DNA of 64,000 bases. Source: Leptoclinus maculatus. Its lineage: Eukaryota; Chordata; Actinopteri; Perciformes; Stichaeidae. Location of the stretch: NCBI GenBank assembly GCA_032191485.1, contig JAVDOI010000005.1:3624501-3688500 (forward strand), given 5' to 3'. A program made the translations under genes and the position numbers. Positions 1 to 11,791 of this stretch are shown in pieces. The notes beneath the pieces were generated by a model, which saw only the letters and a program-made list of their open reading frames with translations, was not told the DNA's origin and did no database searches. The first letter of the stretch is position 1, and each line of letters starts with the position of its first letter.

Positions 1-512
1 ATTGACAACGATGATGACGATGATGGGGCTTTGGTGAGTCAACTGCCTAGTTCTGCTAATAGCCCTAGCCCTAGCTGTGGTAATCCTGCTGCCACCGACC
101 AAAGCACTGTTGGCTTGCTGACAGATTCTCTCTCTCTCTCTCTCTCTCTCACACTCACTCTCTCACACTCACACAATAAACAGTGCTGGTTTTCCTGGCA
201 TTTTGGCAAAGACAGGTGTTATCTGAAACTTTATTCTCTGTTCGGTTCCATCGTGACTATTAGTTTGTGTAGTGCTACACTTTGTGTGTTCTCTGCTTTC
301 CATCTTCATTTTGGAGTAAAGAAGTGTATGCAGGGTTTAAAGGGGAAGGGTTTTTTTTCTCCTCTCCAACCTTTACTTCCCTGTAGATTAGCTTTACCTG
401 CCTATCCACCATTCAGTCGGTAAAATCTTTTTTTGTTCTCTTTTAAAGATCGGATGGGGGGGCCCCATACATACCTTCGCCTTGGGCCCCCAATTTGATA
501 AATCCGCCACTG
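1..512. mobile_element. 3'/terminal part of a hAT-type DNA transposon (entering from left edge)
   Basis: The stretch ends with a terminal motif whose reverse complement begins CAGTGGCGGATTTATC, a start typical of one group of fish hAT elements. The rest of the element lies left of the window, so no TSD can be tested. The first 120 bases can be read as an acidic then Ser/Pro-rich peptide, which may be the remains of a transposase-linked exon, but I recognise no domain. A CT microsatellite lies at about 126-150. Confidence 0.5.
126..150. repeat. (CT)n microsatellite
   Basis: An uninterrupted run of CT dinucleotides, followed by imperfect CA/CT repeats to about 175. Confidence 0.9.
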
Positions 513-2245
513 GTCATAATGCATCAAGGCTAATTATGTACAACTGCAGTTATGTTTGAATAAGGGCGAAGCATGCATTTAAACAAAGTATTCGGTGATC
601 ACAATCTCTTTCTACCGAAGAACATTTGACAATCTTTTCACTTTGCAGAAGGAAGTCTGCAGGACAAGAGGCTCGTGTTGATTGTTTATAGCCCACTGGG
701 CCTAAATGCTTAGGATGGGTTAGACTTACAGCTTCCAAATTGAGTCACAGACAGGCGGTACAGATCCATCCTAAACTTCAGTTTGAAGTGAATCCTGCTG
801 GAGTTTTTCAGTAGTGGGGACATTTCAGTCAAAAATAAAGTTACTCCACTGATGGGAGTACATGAAGACTTCCCTGTCGGTTGTCGCTGCTAACAACCGA
901 AAAAGTAGTTGCTTTGCTCGTACCATATTACCAGGTTGGCAATAGCGAGGAAATTACTGGCAGTCAGCGATATAGATTTACTAGGTTCTCTGTGGGAGGG
1001 ATGGTCACCTAGCTGGAGGTGGTTCTCTGGAACATGAACCCCGTAGGACGTCAAATCCAGAAACAAATTGGATTAGCTCGTTGTTACTCAGAGAGAGGAT
1101 AGTCTTTTCTGATACTTTTGAATTTTTTGGTAAAACCATGAAAAAGTGCATTATGCATAATATTGAACTTTCAGAACATTCAGATCAAAATTTGGGATTA
1201 TAATTAGGTTCATGTTGTCCCACAGTGCAGTATTGATCAAAACTGCTAATATCAAGCTCCATCATATCAATATTCGAGGTGGAATGAACGTCCAGTGTCC
1301 GATACATCAGTCATACACTGGTTTGTATGCAGATCTACTGGAGCTGAAGCAGGCTGCTGTGTGTTTCCCACACTGACACAAACTCTGGTCGACAATAAGC
1401 TTTTTGTTGTGCTGCATCTTCTCCCCACTGGTATCTTTTGCTACGGGGGCCTGGACGTGCAAAACATAACTGCATTTCAAAAGACAAATTAAAGGAAGCA
1501 AATGTTAGGAATCAATTTAGCGAGAGTAATTTGGCAAAAAAAACTCCACCAATTAAATATACAAAATCCACAAATTATTTAGTATTCACTTTTCTTAATG
1601 ATCTGTTTAAAATTTGTGTTTCCTGAAAATGTGTGCTTTCTGCTTTTAAATGTTTAAATATCACTGGTTCTAGCTGCTCAAGTGTAAGTATCTGCTGGTT
1701 TCTTCTTATTTGGACTGTTTCATGACAATATAAGCAATTTGAATTTGTCAACTTGGGCTCTGGGAAATTGCAGTAGGGATATTTCCCTAGTTTCTTAAAT
1801 TTGCAGTACTGTTTTTTATTTTGATGGAATTCATTTATATTTAGATTGAGATCCCATCAGGCTTCAGGGAATGTAAACACAGACAGGAGGTAGTGAGCAT
1901 AGCGTAGCCCCATTTATCAGACTATATCTTATACTATTATACTTATACTATTTATACCATGAAAGTCATGCTGTTACTCCAGCAGCGTCGGAAATACACG
2001 AGGGCAAACGGCAAAACTGCCCCTAAGAAATATAATTGTGCCCCTGATATCACTAGGAGAGGGGCAAAAAATGCCCCCATAATTTCCTCTAATAATAATG
2101 ATATTTTAATGAACTTGTCAAAAAACATCATAGCCTATATGACCCGGTCCAGTTGCAATAGAATGTTTTTGATTTTCGCCTTGACTGATGTTGCGTGTGC
2201 GTGAAGAACCGAACGTTCTAAAAAAATTAATAAATGGAGCGCTTC
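513..2245. other. No recognisable gene or element
   Basis: AT-rich DNA with only short open frames, no homopolymeric tail and no terminal repeat pair that I can match. I see nothing to annotate. Confidence 0.5.
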
Positions 2246-2249
2246 TTAA

Positions 2250-3450
2250 CTCTTTGGGCCCTATACGATTTTCGACTAATTTTCGAAAATATTGTACACA
2301 TACGCAAAGGGCCCTGCACTCCAACTACAAGGTCTATGTGAACCATTGCAAAGAATTATTAACACTAAGAAGGGTTTGCTCATATGATTTGAGTAAATAG
2401 GTTCAGTAAATTACTGGTTAATGGCTGCTGAAGATGGAACACAGCCCTATGTCAAATCTTTCAAATTCGTATGGTGAGAAAGCACTATTATTCATAATAC
2501 TATATTAAATGATGCTCAGTAAAGCCTAAAACCCACCCACCATCATAGCAAATGATGGCAGTAGTCACCCACAAAAGAATTTGAGTGAATAGAGTGAAGT
2601 AGGCCCGAGCAAGAGACATAAACGTGTACGAGAGGTCACGAGAGGTCGTCATGTGAGAAAGAGCCTCTCCAGCTGTTCCATTGTACTTTTAGAAGCTAAA
2701 TAACTATATATTTAACTTCCTTTATCCTTCTACATGCACAATCTATCACATACAGCAGTTAGAAATCATTTTGGAGAGCTGGAACCGTCTCCAAAGCTCT
2801 CCAGGCCGGCGAGCTACGGGAGGATTGCGCAATAGCTGGTGTGTATTGGGCCGTTTCAGAGCACCTGGTTGGTCGATTTTCGTTTTTTTTCGCTTTGTGC
2901 ACGTGGCTGGATGTGGCCAATCGAATGCCGTTCACAGATTTACCAGGAAGTGTTTAGTTTTCCGAAAAATCCGATCTAAGCCGAAGAGCTGGCGCGTAAA
3001 CAGCAGAGAGTGCCTTGCTGCAGTCTGCTCCCCCTGCGTGTGTGACTTCTCCCCCTCTGTTTCACAGCGTTTTTTACAAGGGAAATGGACAGCAGGAGCC
3101 GTTTCTGCGGTCAAAAATGAGTATAAGGACACTGTTTGATGATTTTGCTTCAAAACTGTGAGTACCATCCCATAATTATTTGGCTGAGTTATCGTTGCTG
3201 GGGGCTGCTGTCCCCCCGGTCAACTTTGAAGGGTTTCCCAGAGAGGGAATTGGAGATGTAGGTTTGACGTGTGCTTGAATGCTACGGCTGCTAACTACCT
3301 AGCTTTAAGCTCTCCGGTTGATTCGCGTCTTTTGAGGGACTATTTTGGGTGCGTGTCCTGGCCGAATGAACGCGAAAAAGTGACGATATTTAGCACGAGG
3401 CTAGGAATGTTGTCGTAGATCGTGTTTTATTGTGTTTTGAGTGTGTTAAG
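2250..3450 (+). mobile_element. piggyBac-like DNA transposon, 5' part (copy A)
   Basis: The copy starts just after a TTAA (2246-2249) with CTCTTTGGGCCCTA. A second diverged copy starts just after TTAA at 13927-13930 with a similar beginning. The two can be aligned by eye in several blocks, for example around 2415-2460 with 14100-14140 and 2696-2775 with 14340-14425. TTAA is the target of piggyBac (and Kolobok) elements, so the class call is inference. No transposase core or right-hand end was found, and the right boundary is approximate. Confidence 0.4.
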
Positions 3451-3686
3451 TGTTACACATGCTTCGGTTCATGAGAAATTCTTCGTTCAAACATTATGCC
3501 ACATGGTTGTGGAAATATTATATTTGCTACCGAAAATAGCTTTCTTCGGTTCCGGCTCGGTTCTGTTCGGCCCACTGAACGACCATTTGGTCGTTGCTCG
3601 GGCCCAAAAGGATCAGCAAACAGTCTCCGTCACCATCTCAGGTTCCAAAGATAAAATTCAACTGGCCGGCCAGCATTTCTCAGATT

Positions 3687-3936
3687 GGAGTGAGACGAGG
3701 ATAAAAGGTGATCTTCGCAATAAAACATCTTTGATGTGACGTGTCGGGTCTTGGCCAATCAGAGTTAAGATGTCTACACCGTCTTCCCCTCCGTTAAAGT
3801 TTAAGTTCCGTTATGTTCCGTTACAGTTCAGACTTTCTGGGTTAAGTTAACGTCCACTGCATGCAGAACTTTGTCGACTGTTAACGTTCGCCATTATCGC
3901 GATTTAGGAGGAAAAAACGTAACGTGATGAAACATG
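3687..3936 (+). mobile_element. Fragment of a hAT-like element (same family as 38764-39934)
   Basis: About 250 bases match positions 38842-39101 nearly base for base, apart from small indels. The shared stretch contains a sequence like AATAAAACATCTTTGATGTG and ends at a GTGATGAAACATG. In the second copy this stretch lies just upstream of a BED-finger remnant. Neither end of the element is visible here, so this is a truncated relic. Confidence 0.7.
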
Positions 3937-4199
3937 CAATATTTATATACAGTTAGCCATAATGGCTGTTCCTGTGTTTAAAATGACTTGTAAATATCAT
4001 GTTGATTTTGACATTTGTAGGCGGATCGCACAGGTTTCCCCGTGATATGCTTTCTAACAGAAGTGGTACAAAGTGAGCACAATGGCCACATTCATGAGAA
4101 ATGGGCCAGGTTGAAATATACCGTCTTTCTTTTAAGGCATTGTGAGGCCTTAAGTTTCGTCTTTTCCTTGTTCCATCAAAATCCAAAAGCATCTCTGGG

Positions 4200-4493
4200 T
4201 GACTGTGGTTCAGTGGTAGAGCAGGGTCGTCCTTCAATCAGAAGATTGGCGGTTCGATCCCCGGCTCCGCTAGTCCATGTTGATGTGCCCTTGGGCAGGA
4301 CACTTAACCCCAAATTGCTCCCGTAGTTGTGCCTATGGTGTCTGAATGTTAGATAGTCCTGATGGGCAGGTGACACCTAGCATAGTAGACCCTGCCATTA
4401 GTGTATGAATGGGTGAATGATGACATGTAGTGTGAAAACGCTTTGATTGGTCGGAAGACTAGAAAAGAGCTGTACAAGTACAGTCCATTTACC
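4200..4493 (+). mobile_element. tRNA-derived SINE (ROn-1-like teleost family)
   Basis: The head is tRNA-like, with an A-box-like segment at 4206-4217 (TGGTTCAGTGGT) and a B-box GGTTCGATCC at 4251-4260. The body carries the segment 'ttgggcaggacacttaaccc' and the tail ends in 'cagtccatttacc', as in tRNA-derived SINEs known from tilapia and other percomorphs. It would be transcribed by RNA polymerase III and moved by a LINE. It appears full length. I see no clear TSD. This is not a functional tRNA gene. Confidence 0.85.
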
Positions 4494-5747
4494 AGACAAT
4501 AAAAATGTAAAGGTTGTCTCTCATGATGCGTTTTGAAACCTGCTTTGGACACTATAGTAACATCTACAGCCACAGCTGCTAACAAGCACATCTGGGAATG
4601 AAACTTCAGAAGCAGAGAAGGTAAAAGTCACAGTGACTTCATTGTTAATCATTTGGAGAACATTAGACTTTTGGGACCAGAAAAACCCAGCCTGTGGTTT
4701 CACTGGATGTTTAAAGTGAAATGTATTCATTTAACATGTCAGTATTTAGTTTTATCACCAAACCATTATTTCCTGTGTATGTGTGGAAACAGCATATTGG
4801 CAGTAAGCCGTTAGCAAGTAGGCACACTAAACCACCTTGTCAGTTAGCTAGTCATATGACACATGCATCTTTAATCCTTATTATGCAACACTAATGTCAC
4901 ATTTGATCAATTAATGAGGATGCCATCATGAGCATCCAATATTTTATTGATGACGCTGAGCCTGTAGCTTTGGCTTGTTTTTACAAGATGATCCTCTCAT
5001 TTATAATAAGGAAGACAAACAAACTCACAATTCCAATATACATCTGGTGATTTTATTATTTGGAGGTGTAAAGCATTGGCAGTGAAGAGCTAATTCATGT
5101 TAGTCATATACCTATGCAATATCAACAAACATTGTCTGTATTTTCATGGTGTAAAAAAGTATAACAAAATCCACAGAAAATGATAATAGTAATCGTAACA
5201 ATAATAGGAATTTACAATAACATCCATCTGTATGATCAGCCTGTTTCTGTGTTTACTGCTGACAGTTCCACAGGCGCTACATATTATTCAGTTGAGAGTC
5301 AACACTGAGCTCTGGGCTTATCCAGACTTAAGGTCTTTGCATACCAAGTCTGTATTTTTCTTCCGAGATTGTCCGAGAAGTTTAAAAATAAATATGACTT
5401 CACGTGTCAATCCTGTTTACAAACCAACTCACAAACGTTCGTCCGTCTTTCAGGTTTTCAGAACAGGTTTGATTTTCTGTGTTCTTTTGCATCCGTCAAA
5501 AGCCTTCATTCATAGCTGTTTGTAAAAAATAATGCGCTGTAATTTGTATGTATCCCAAAAAATCAATTCATATGTAATCAATAGAATCGTAAACCAAACT
5601 GCTACAACCCACACAGGCTGGGTGGGGAGGCAGAGGGGTCAAACAAAAGCTGATCTTTCAGCCTAGAGACCGCTGTTCGTGCTCCGTGTGAAACCAGAAG
5701 CCAATGTTGATTTATTTGTCATGTAACTTATGTACTTCAGTAACGGT
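4494..5747. other. No recognisable gene or element
   Basis: AT-rich sequence with short open frames only. I can support no gene, tail or terminal repeat. Confidence 0.5.
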
Positions 5748-6129
5748 TGCCAGGATTACAGGTACGGGAACCCAAGAGCACGACTCAGAGACAGAATTCA
5801 GGTATAGATTTCTTTAATTGGTAAAGGCAGGGTCAACACCGGGAGGTCAGTCCAAAAGGCAAACAAATCCAATAAGGGGCAGGCAAAAATCCAAGGTCGA
5901 GAAAACAGGCAGACAGGGTCGGAACAGGGAGATCAGAACAATATGATATATATAACACTGGAGAGCTTGGCAGAGACACGCAAGACAATCTGGCAGGGAA
6001 CAAGTGCAAGTGAGGGGACCTAAATAGTGAGGGACTAATGAGGGAATGGGCTGCAGGTGAGAAGGGAGTGGAGGACCAGGTGAGGGGAATGAGAGATGAT
6101 GTGTGTGAATGGCAGGACCTGAAATGACA
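5748..6129 (-). mobile_element. LTR-like remnant (Gypsy/ERV-type, old)
   Basis: The stretch resembles the better preserved LTRs at 23786-24246 and (in reverse) 41885-42300. It starts with a TG-type end, has 'gggaacccaagagcacgac', a 'ttctttaattgg' segment where those have their reverse poly(A) signal, and an AG-rich 'gaggggaatgagagatga' stretch, ending near TGACA. The ends lack a matching 5-bp TSD, so boundaries are approximate and the copy is old. Confidence 0.45.
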
Positions 6130-6158
6130 GAGTTAATTAAACAGGCAGGCAGGATGAA

Positions 6159-6440
6159 AACGAAAGTTACGAATGTAACTACGGTTCTATGAATCCTGGA
6201 TGACCGCCAGAGGCAGTGTTTAACACTGGATATCTTCTGTCTCGCGCATGCGCAGGTCGAATATTTATATCAACAAAGTCACCTGTGACCTCGGATGACC
6301 CCTGTCATCTATAAGTTCCGGTGTCATTCCGAGATCAGTCCTACGGAATCTTCTCGCAAGTTCACGGGATTCCGAGTGACCAAGAACTCTGGCGGTCATC
6401 CAGGATTCATAGAACCGTAGTTACATTCGTAACTTTCGTT
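6159..6440. repeat. Inverted repeat at the DIRS 3' end (54-bp arms)
   Basis: Arms 6159-6212 and 6387-6440 are exact reverse complements, separated by 174 bases. The inner side starts with GACCGCCAGAGGCAGTGTTT, and this 30-bp motif also occurs as a direct copy (6202-6231 and 6457-6486). In DIRS elements the terminal inverted repeat and an internal complementary region sit at this place and guide circle formation. Assigning the arms to those two parts is inference. Confidence 0.8.
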
Positions 6441-6537
6441 CTATTTCATCCTTACTGACCGCCAGAGGCAGTGTTTAACACTGGATGACTTATACCAAAA
6501 GAGTCAAGAGGAATCACAAGTACCTACCTCGTATAGC

Positions 6538-7512
6538 TCAGGCAGAGGAAGTTGGCCAAAGAACCCTCCCCAGTGGGTGAGGGGTGGCAACGTTCACTCT
6601 GTAGTGCCTGGTGAATGTGCTCGGTGATGCCCATGAGGCCGCAGCACATATATCCTCCACAGGCACACCTCTCAGGGCTGCCCATGACGTGGAGACACTC
6701 CTGGTAGAGTGGCCCCTCACTCCGGATGGTAGAGCACGGTCGCTCGCTTTGTATGCATAGGCAATAGCCTCCACTATCCAGTGGGACAGGCGCTGTTTTG
6801 AAAGGGCACAGCCCTTCTTAGGCCCACCATGACTGATAAAGAGCTGATCCGACCGCCGTATGCAAGCGGTGGCTGTCACATAAGCTCTGAGGGCCCACAC
6901 TGGGCACAGTAGCCTTGACCTCTCCTCTCCCGATGGGGGGTCAAACTGCGCGAGCTGGATGGGCTGGTTGATATGTGAGCGTGTCAACACCTTTGGGAGA
7001 AACGCTGCATTAGGCCACAGAGTAACACCCGAGCCATCTGAGTTCCACCTCAGACATGATTCACTCACCAACAGGGCATGCAGCTCGCCTACACGTTAAG
7101 CTGAAGTGATGGCAAGGAGAAAAAACGTTTTGGTTGCCAGCCATCTCGGCTCTGCCTGTGCCAGGGGTTCAAAAGGAGGCAGGCATAGGGTGTCCAACAC
7201 CAAATGTAGGTCCCATGTAGGGGCCTTCGGGGCGTTCGGGGGACGTAATCGCAGAGCCCCTCTTAGGAAGAGGGACACCAGTTTGTGGCTCCCTACTGTG
7301 TCATTGTCAATCTTAGCATGGTGCCATGAAAGGGCAGCCACGTATACCCTCAGGGTAGAGGGAGACCGGCCCTTATCTAGGAGGAACTGCAGAAACTCAA
7401 GTACAACAGGCACGGGGCACTGTACCGGGTCCTTGTTCTGAACCGCACACCAGTCAGAAAACAGCCTCCACCTGTTTTCGTACTGCAGACGGGTAGATGG
7501 TGCCCTGGCATT
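6538..7512 (-). pseudogene. DIRS tyrosine recombinase (YR), interrupted by an in-frame stop
   Basis: The protein would cut and rejoin DNA to insert the circular DIRS intermediate. The N-terminal SAM-like DNA-binding part begins near 7512 (RAPSTRLQYENRW, then LRVYVAALSWHH). The catalytic half carries the first Arg just after the break (RVGELHAL), H-S-T-R near 6711, the conserved Trp in AASW, and the nucleophile Tyr in TRHYRVN near 6603. An in-frame TAA at 7096-7098 splits the gene where the family normally has a Lys or Ala, and the two halves are in the same frame. The start of this domain overlaps the end of the RNase H frame, as is usual in the family. Every catalytic residue is present, so the stop may be the only defect. 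Confidence 0.85.
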
Positions 7513-7547
7513 AAGGATAGTTCTTCTGACCGTTTCTGTGCAGCCAG

Positions 7548-9384
7548 TCAGCAGCTGGTCGGGCCCTCCAGGGGCCAGACCCATAGTTGGAGGCGACTGG
7601 GATCGGGATGCCAAATCTGACCTCCCAGTTGCGACAGGAGGTCCCTCCTGTCGGGGAGGCGCCAGGGTGTCCTGCAGCAGAGTCTGTGCAGTAGGGAGAA
7701 CCAAATCCTGGCTGGCCATAAGGGGGCCACTAGCAAAAGTCTGTGGCCCTGTTGAAGAACTCTGAGAAGCGTTGGCAAGATCAGAGGGAACGGTGGAAGA
7801 AGCCCTTCTGGCCACGTGTGAGCCAGGGCATCCTGACCCAGAGGACTGGTCCTCTCCGTCAGGGAGAACCAGTGGGGACAGTGGGTCGACATCTCCGAGG
7901 CAAAGAGATCCACCTCTGCCCTGCCGAAGAGACCCCAAATGTTCTGTACTACCTCTGGATGAAGCCGCCACTCCCCCGGTGGAGGCTTGTGACGGGACAG
8001 GAAATCTGCGACCTGGTTCCGTTCTCCTGGTAGGTACATTGCCCGAAGGCTGGTAAGGCGAGGGGCAGCCCAAGTCAGAAGGGCATGGGATACCCGTAGC
8101 AACTCTGCGGATCTGGTGCCCCCTTGATGGTTTATGTGAAAAACCGCAGAGGTGTTGTCTGACCGGACAAGCACATGCTTTCCCCTCAAGTATGGCAGAA
8201 AATGTTTGAGCGCTAGGTGCACGGCCCGTAGCTCCAGAACATTGACATGCTTTGTGTGGTCTTGAGCAGACCGCTGCCCCTGAGCAGTCCTGTTCTGCCA
8301 CACTGCACCCCATCCTGAGAGGCAGGCATCGTGACCACCTCCCGGCGGAATGGGACCGAACCCATGGGGACACCGTTTGCCAGATATGCTCTCTCCCTCC
8401 ATGGGGATAGAGCGAGTAGGCACTGTTCTGATACTGCTATTGCCCTGTGTCTGTGCCGCTTGGCATCCAAGTGAAGGCTGTTCAGCCATCTCTGCAGGGA
8501 GCGCAGTGACAGCAAGGGAACGACTGAGGCAGCTGTCAGTTTGCCCAATAGGCGGAGAAAGAGAATATAGGGCAACCGCCTGCCCCCTCGGAAGGGAGAG
8601 AGGCTGTGGAGGATGTTGTCCACACGCTGGGGTGACGGACAGGCACTCATAGTAGACTGTAATATAGTAGACTCATATAATAGACTGTGTCCAGAGCCAG
8701 ACCAATGAAGGTTATGCTCTGAGAAGGGCTCAGGGAGCTCTTCTCCCTGTTCACCCTGAGGCCCCACCGGGCCACGTGAGAAAGAAGGCGAGCAGTGTCC
8801 TGTGCTGCCTGAAGCCGGGATGGCGCACAGATCGTCCAAGTATGGCAGTATTTTCATGCCCTGTGATTGCAGGGGAGAAACGGCAGCAGCAACGCACCTC
8901 GTGAACACCCGTGGGGAGAGGGAGAGTCCGAATGGGAGCACCCTGAACTGGAAGTGACTGCCTTGAAAGGTGAAGCGAAGAAACTGCCTGTGGTGAGGCA
9001 CAATGGGAACATGGAAATAGGCATCCTTCAGGTCGACAGACGTGAACCACTCTCCCCTGGAAACAGCCCGAAGGACGTCTGCTGTGCTCAGCATGTGAAA
9101 CGGTAACACCTTCAGGAACTTGTTCAGTCCCCTCAGGTCTAGGATTGGGCGCAGTCCGCCGCCTTTCTTTTTTACAAGGAAGTAAGGTGAGTAGAACCCC
9201 CCGGGTTGTGACAGGGGGTCTCGATTGCACCCTTGGCCAGGAGCACGGCTAACTCCTGGTTCAGGGCTAGGGATTTTGCCGGATCGGTGATGCTGGTCAT
9301 TTTGACCCGGCTGGAGGTTGGGGGCCGGCGCCGGAATTGAAGATTGTACCCCTGGGTTAGGGTGGACACTACCCAGGGGTCCAA
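7548..9384 (-). pseudogene. DIRS reverse transcriptase - RNase H (broken pol)
   Basis: RT motifs run from about 9340 downward: a GYNLQFRRRPP-like start, GGGLRPILDLRGLN near 9160, SVDLKDAYFHVPI (first catalytic Asp) near 9040, LPFGLSLSPRVF near 8940, and the YLDD active site near 8845. RNase H follows with the segments VNVLELRAVHLALKHF and VRSDNTSAVFHINH (8250-8130) and AMYLPGERNQVADFLSRH. The domains lie in three frames: 9384-9172, 9230-8751 and 9109-8213, then 8489-7548. This shows at least two or three indels, one just after YLDD. The enzyme would copy element RNA to DNA. This copy cannot make it whole. Confidence 0.85.
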
Positions 9385-10833
9385 AGTATGAGCTGCCCAG
9401 TAGCTGATGTGCTGCTGGGAGAAATAACCGCCGGCCGGCCAGGAGACATCATCTCCTTGTATGCGTAGCGGGCTGGCCTCTCAGCGGGACGCTGAGGCCT
9501 GGGGCGAGCTGGGGGCTGAAAACGGCCTCGGGGGGGCGAAGTGGGAGCCCTAGGTCTGCGGGGTGCGGGCATGTCCCTGCGAAGACCAGAGAACTGCTGC
9601 CTGGTCTGGCTAGCTTCAACAGTCCGCTGAAGCGCCTGTACAGCAGCTGACCCAAACAGCTCACCAGGTTCCACTGGGATAGTATGGAGGGTCCTCCCAC
9701 ATGCCTCAGACAGGGGTGACTGCGCGTTTGCCAAACCTGGCGGCAAGTCTGGACCAGGGTGGACATCAGCCGTCCAAGTTCTCTAGACATGAGTGCAAAA
9801 GCCTGCAGTGAGGTGTCACTGAGGCTGGTGGCGGAAGCGTCGGAAGTAGCCTGCTGCAGAGAGGCTGAGAGGGCAAGCATGAGGTGGGAGAGGGAGTTGC
9901 CAATACGACCCATGCGCGCTGCTGTGTCATAAGCCCTGGATAACATGTCATCCGTGACCCGACATTGGGGTCGAGGGCACCTGGCATTGGGCCTCAGGGT
10001 AAACTATGAGGGACGCAATAGTCGGCTCAACGGCCGGCATACGGGCGAGGCCAAACTTTGCCGCATCCTGCCAGGGTTCGTCCGTCCGATGTAAGACGGG
10101 ACAGAGTCCCGGTGTCTCTCCAGCATGCACGCAGCTCCCTCAGATATTCTTCGGAGGGAGGAACAGCAAAGGTGGTGGGGGCGGAAACGCGCCTGAAGAA
10201 GGCACTCGCAGGAGGGGGTTCCGGCTGCTGTGTATCTAACTGCAGGCGTGCCAGCGCCATGCGCATGACAAACCCCATGGAGCTATCGACTGCCCCTTCC
10301 GAAGAGCCCTGAGCTGAGGGACGGGAGCCAGTCCCAGAAGCCTGGGAGGTCCGCCCTTCACTGTACTCAGTAAAGAGATTAGCTGACGCTGCCAGTGAGA
10401 GAACGTCCTCTTCTGAGCCAAGCTCAGCCACGGGTGGATCTGGTGCTTCAACACCCCCTGCACTAGGGTGGAGGGTCAGGAGAAGCGACTTCATTTGAGC
10501 TAGCTCAGCGGTCAGCAGATCCACTCTAGAAGACAGCCCGCTGGACTTAGCCCTCTTGGGGGGAGCCCCTGTGGCTTCTGCGGCCCTGCGCTTGGTAGGT
10601 TGGGCTGGATTCACCTGCCCTGACAGGGGGAGGTCAACCACACCCATCAGGTGTTCGGCCTTGGCAAGCCTAGCAGCCCTTACTGCTCGAGGCATGATGC
10701 CACAGTTCATGCATGGGTTCTCCGAGAGGCCTTCCCTCAGATGCTCAAGGCCAAGGCAAGCGGGGCAGAGGTCATGGCCATCCTCAGGCTGAAGAGGAGC
10801 CATACAGGTCCTACAGCCAGGAAAGTCAAACAT
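9369..10833 (-). pseudogene. DIRS gag-like ORF1, frameshifted
   Basis: The first 268 codons (10833-10027) start MFDFPGCRTC and carry paired cysteines (CRTC, CPAC, CMNC) in the first 50 residues, a Lys/Arg-rich patch (TKRRAA, PPKRAKS) and a Ser-rich middle. That is the look of ORF1 in DIRS elements, which probably coats element RNA. After 10027 the frame is lost and the gag continues in other frames (9946-9449 and 9746-9369), ending in a Pro/Arg-rich tail (PAPRRPRAPTSPPRG). At least two indels are needed. The start at 10833 was chosen because the conserved cysteines follow it directly. Confidence 0.7.
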
Positions 10834-10878
10834 GGCCGATTCTCTAGGTCAGTCTGAGCGGGACGCTCTGCTGAACGT

Positions 10879-11113
10879 TGTGAGAACAGGCAGGGCACAG
10901 TCAGTGAGGGGAGCGAGAACACTCTCTTCACTAGGATAGTTGCTGCAGATATTGGTGTCCCACCAGTTAGCGTGAGCGAGAGCACTCTGCCACTGTGAAA
11001 ACAGGCCAAAACAGTCCTTGAAGTGAGAGGGGAGCGAGGACACTCTCTTCACTTGGATAATTGCTGCAGATATTGGTGTCCCACCAAGTTAGCCTGAGCG
11101 AGGGCACTCTGCT
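10879..11113. repeat. Two tandem units (about 115-120 bp) in the DIRS 5' region
   Basis: The two units share 'gagcgagaacactctcttca' / 'gagcgaggacactctcttca' and 'attggtgtcccacca', then 'gagcgag.gcactctgc'. They lie upstream of the gag start, in the 5' untranslated side of the element. A role in transcription is possible but not shown. Confidence 0.8.
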
Positions 11114-11719
11114 AACTGATAGCCGTGTAAGGAGTCAACGAGCACAATGTCAACGTCGATCATAGGTGTTTAGCAGGGCCTTTTCCTCCTCATGGAGGAT
11201 ATTGAGATAAATGATGCAGAGGCATTGGCCATGTGCCTCTGCACCGAAAATAGCAGCTATCGTCTTGTATAGATTTTACAGACTTTAAGGCAGAGGTAGC
11301 CAACACGGTGCCCGCGCTTCAGTAATTTAGTACTGCACTTTCATAAAGTTGGGGGACTTGTGAGGAACAAATTTGAAAAGAATTGCAAAAATGTATGCAG
11401 CAGAGGCCAACATATCCCTTAGACCAGGGGTCACTAATAGGCGGACCGCGGTCCGGATCCGGACCCAGACGCTGTCTTATCCAGACCCGGACGTATAACT
11501 GATGGATAATTGAGAATTATACATTTTGGCAAAGCGCTTCTATTTTAACCTGCACAGCTTTTCTAGTCTTTACGGCACTCGGCCAGCAGTCCAGGAAATA
11601 CACTGACCAATTACATGCATTGTAAATCATCTCACGTGACGCTACTCAGCCAATCGAATATATGTATTCTGAAACGCATCGTGAGCCGAGTGAGATTTAC
11701 ACACAGACAGGAGAGAGAC

Positions 11720-11721
11720 CT

Positions 11722-11756
<35 letters not shown>
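11720..11756. repeat. (GA)n microsatellite inside the hAT copy
   Basis: A run of AG dinucleotides in the hAT 5' untranslated part. The other two copies lack it, so it expanded after the copies diverged. Confidence 0.9.
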
Positions 11757-11757
<1 letters not shown>

Positions 11758-11791
11758 AGTGGGAGAAGTAAGTCTTGAGAAGCAATTTTAA

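Larger units (their letters stand above)
6159..11160 (-). mobile_element. DIRS1-type tyrosine-recombinase retrotransposon
   Basis: About 5 kb on the minus strand with the DIRS order: gag-like ORF (10833-9369), RT and RNase H (9384-7548), then a tyrosine recombinase (7512-6538). There is no DDE integrase. The 3' end has a 54-bp inverted repeat (6159-6212 with 6387-6440), and the 5' side has two tandem units of about 115 bp. DIRS elements insert through a circular intermediate using the recombinase and make no TSD. The reading frames hold several frameshifts and at least one in-frame stop, so this copy is dead. I found no partner of the 3' inverted repeat at the 5' side, so the true 5' end (about 11160) is a guess or is truncated. 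Confidence 0.85.

Noticed and set aside
4200..4270. Functional tRNA gene
   Set aside because: A and B boxes are present but no complete cloverleaf can be drawn, and the sequence continues into a SINE body. Two other truncated copies exist.
6159..6440. Rho-independent-type terminator hairpin
   Set aside because: The stem is far too long, lies in fish DNA and coincides with the DIRS terminus.
7106..8056. Plus-strand open frames across the DIRS recombinase and RNase H
   Set aside because: They are antisense shadows of the minus-strand pol frames, which carry the real motifs.
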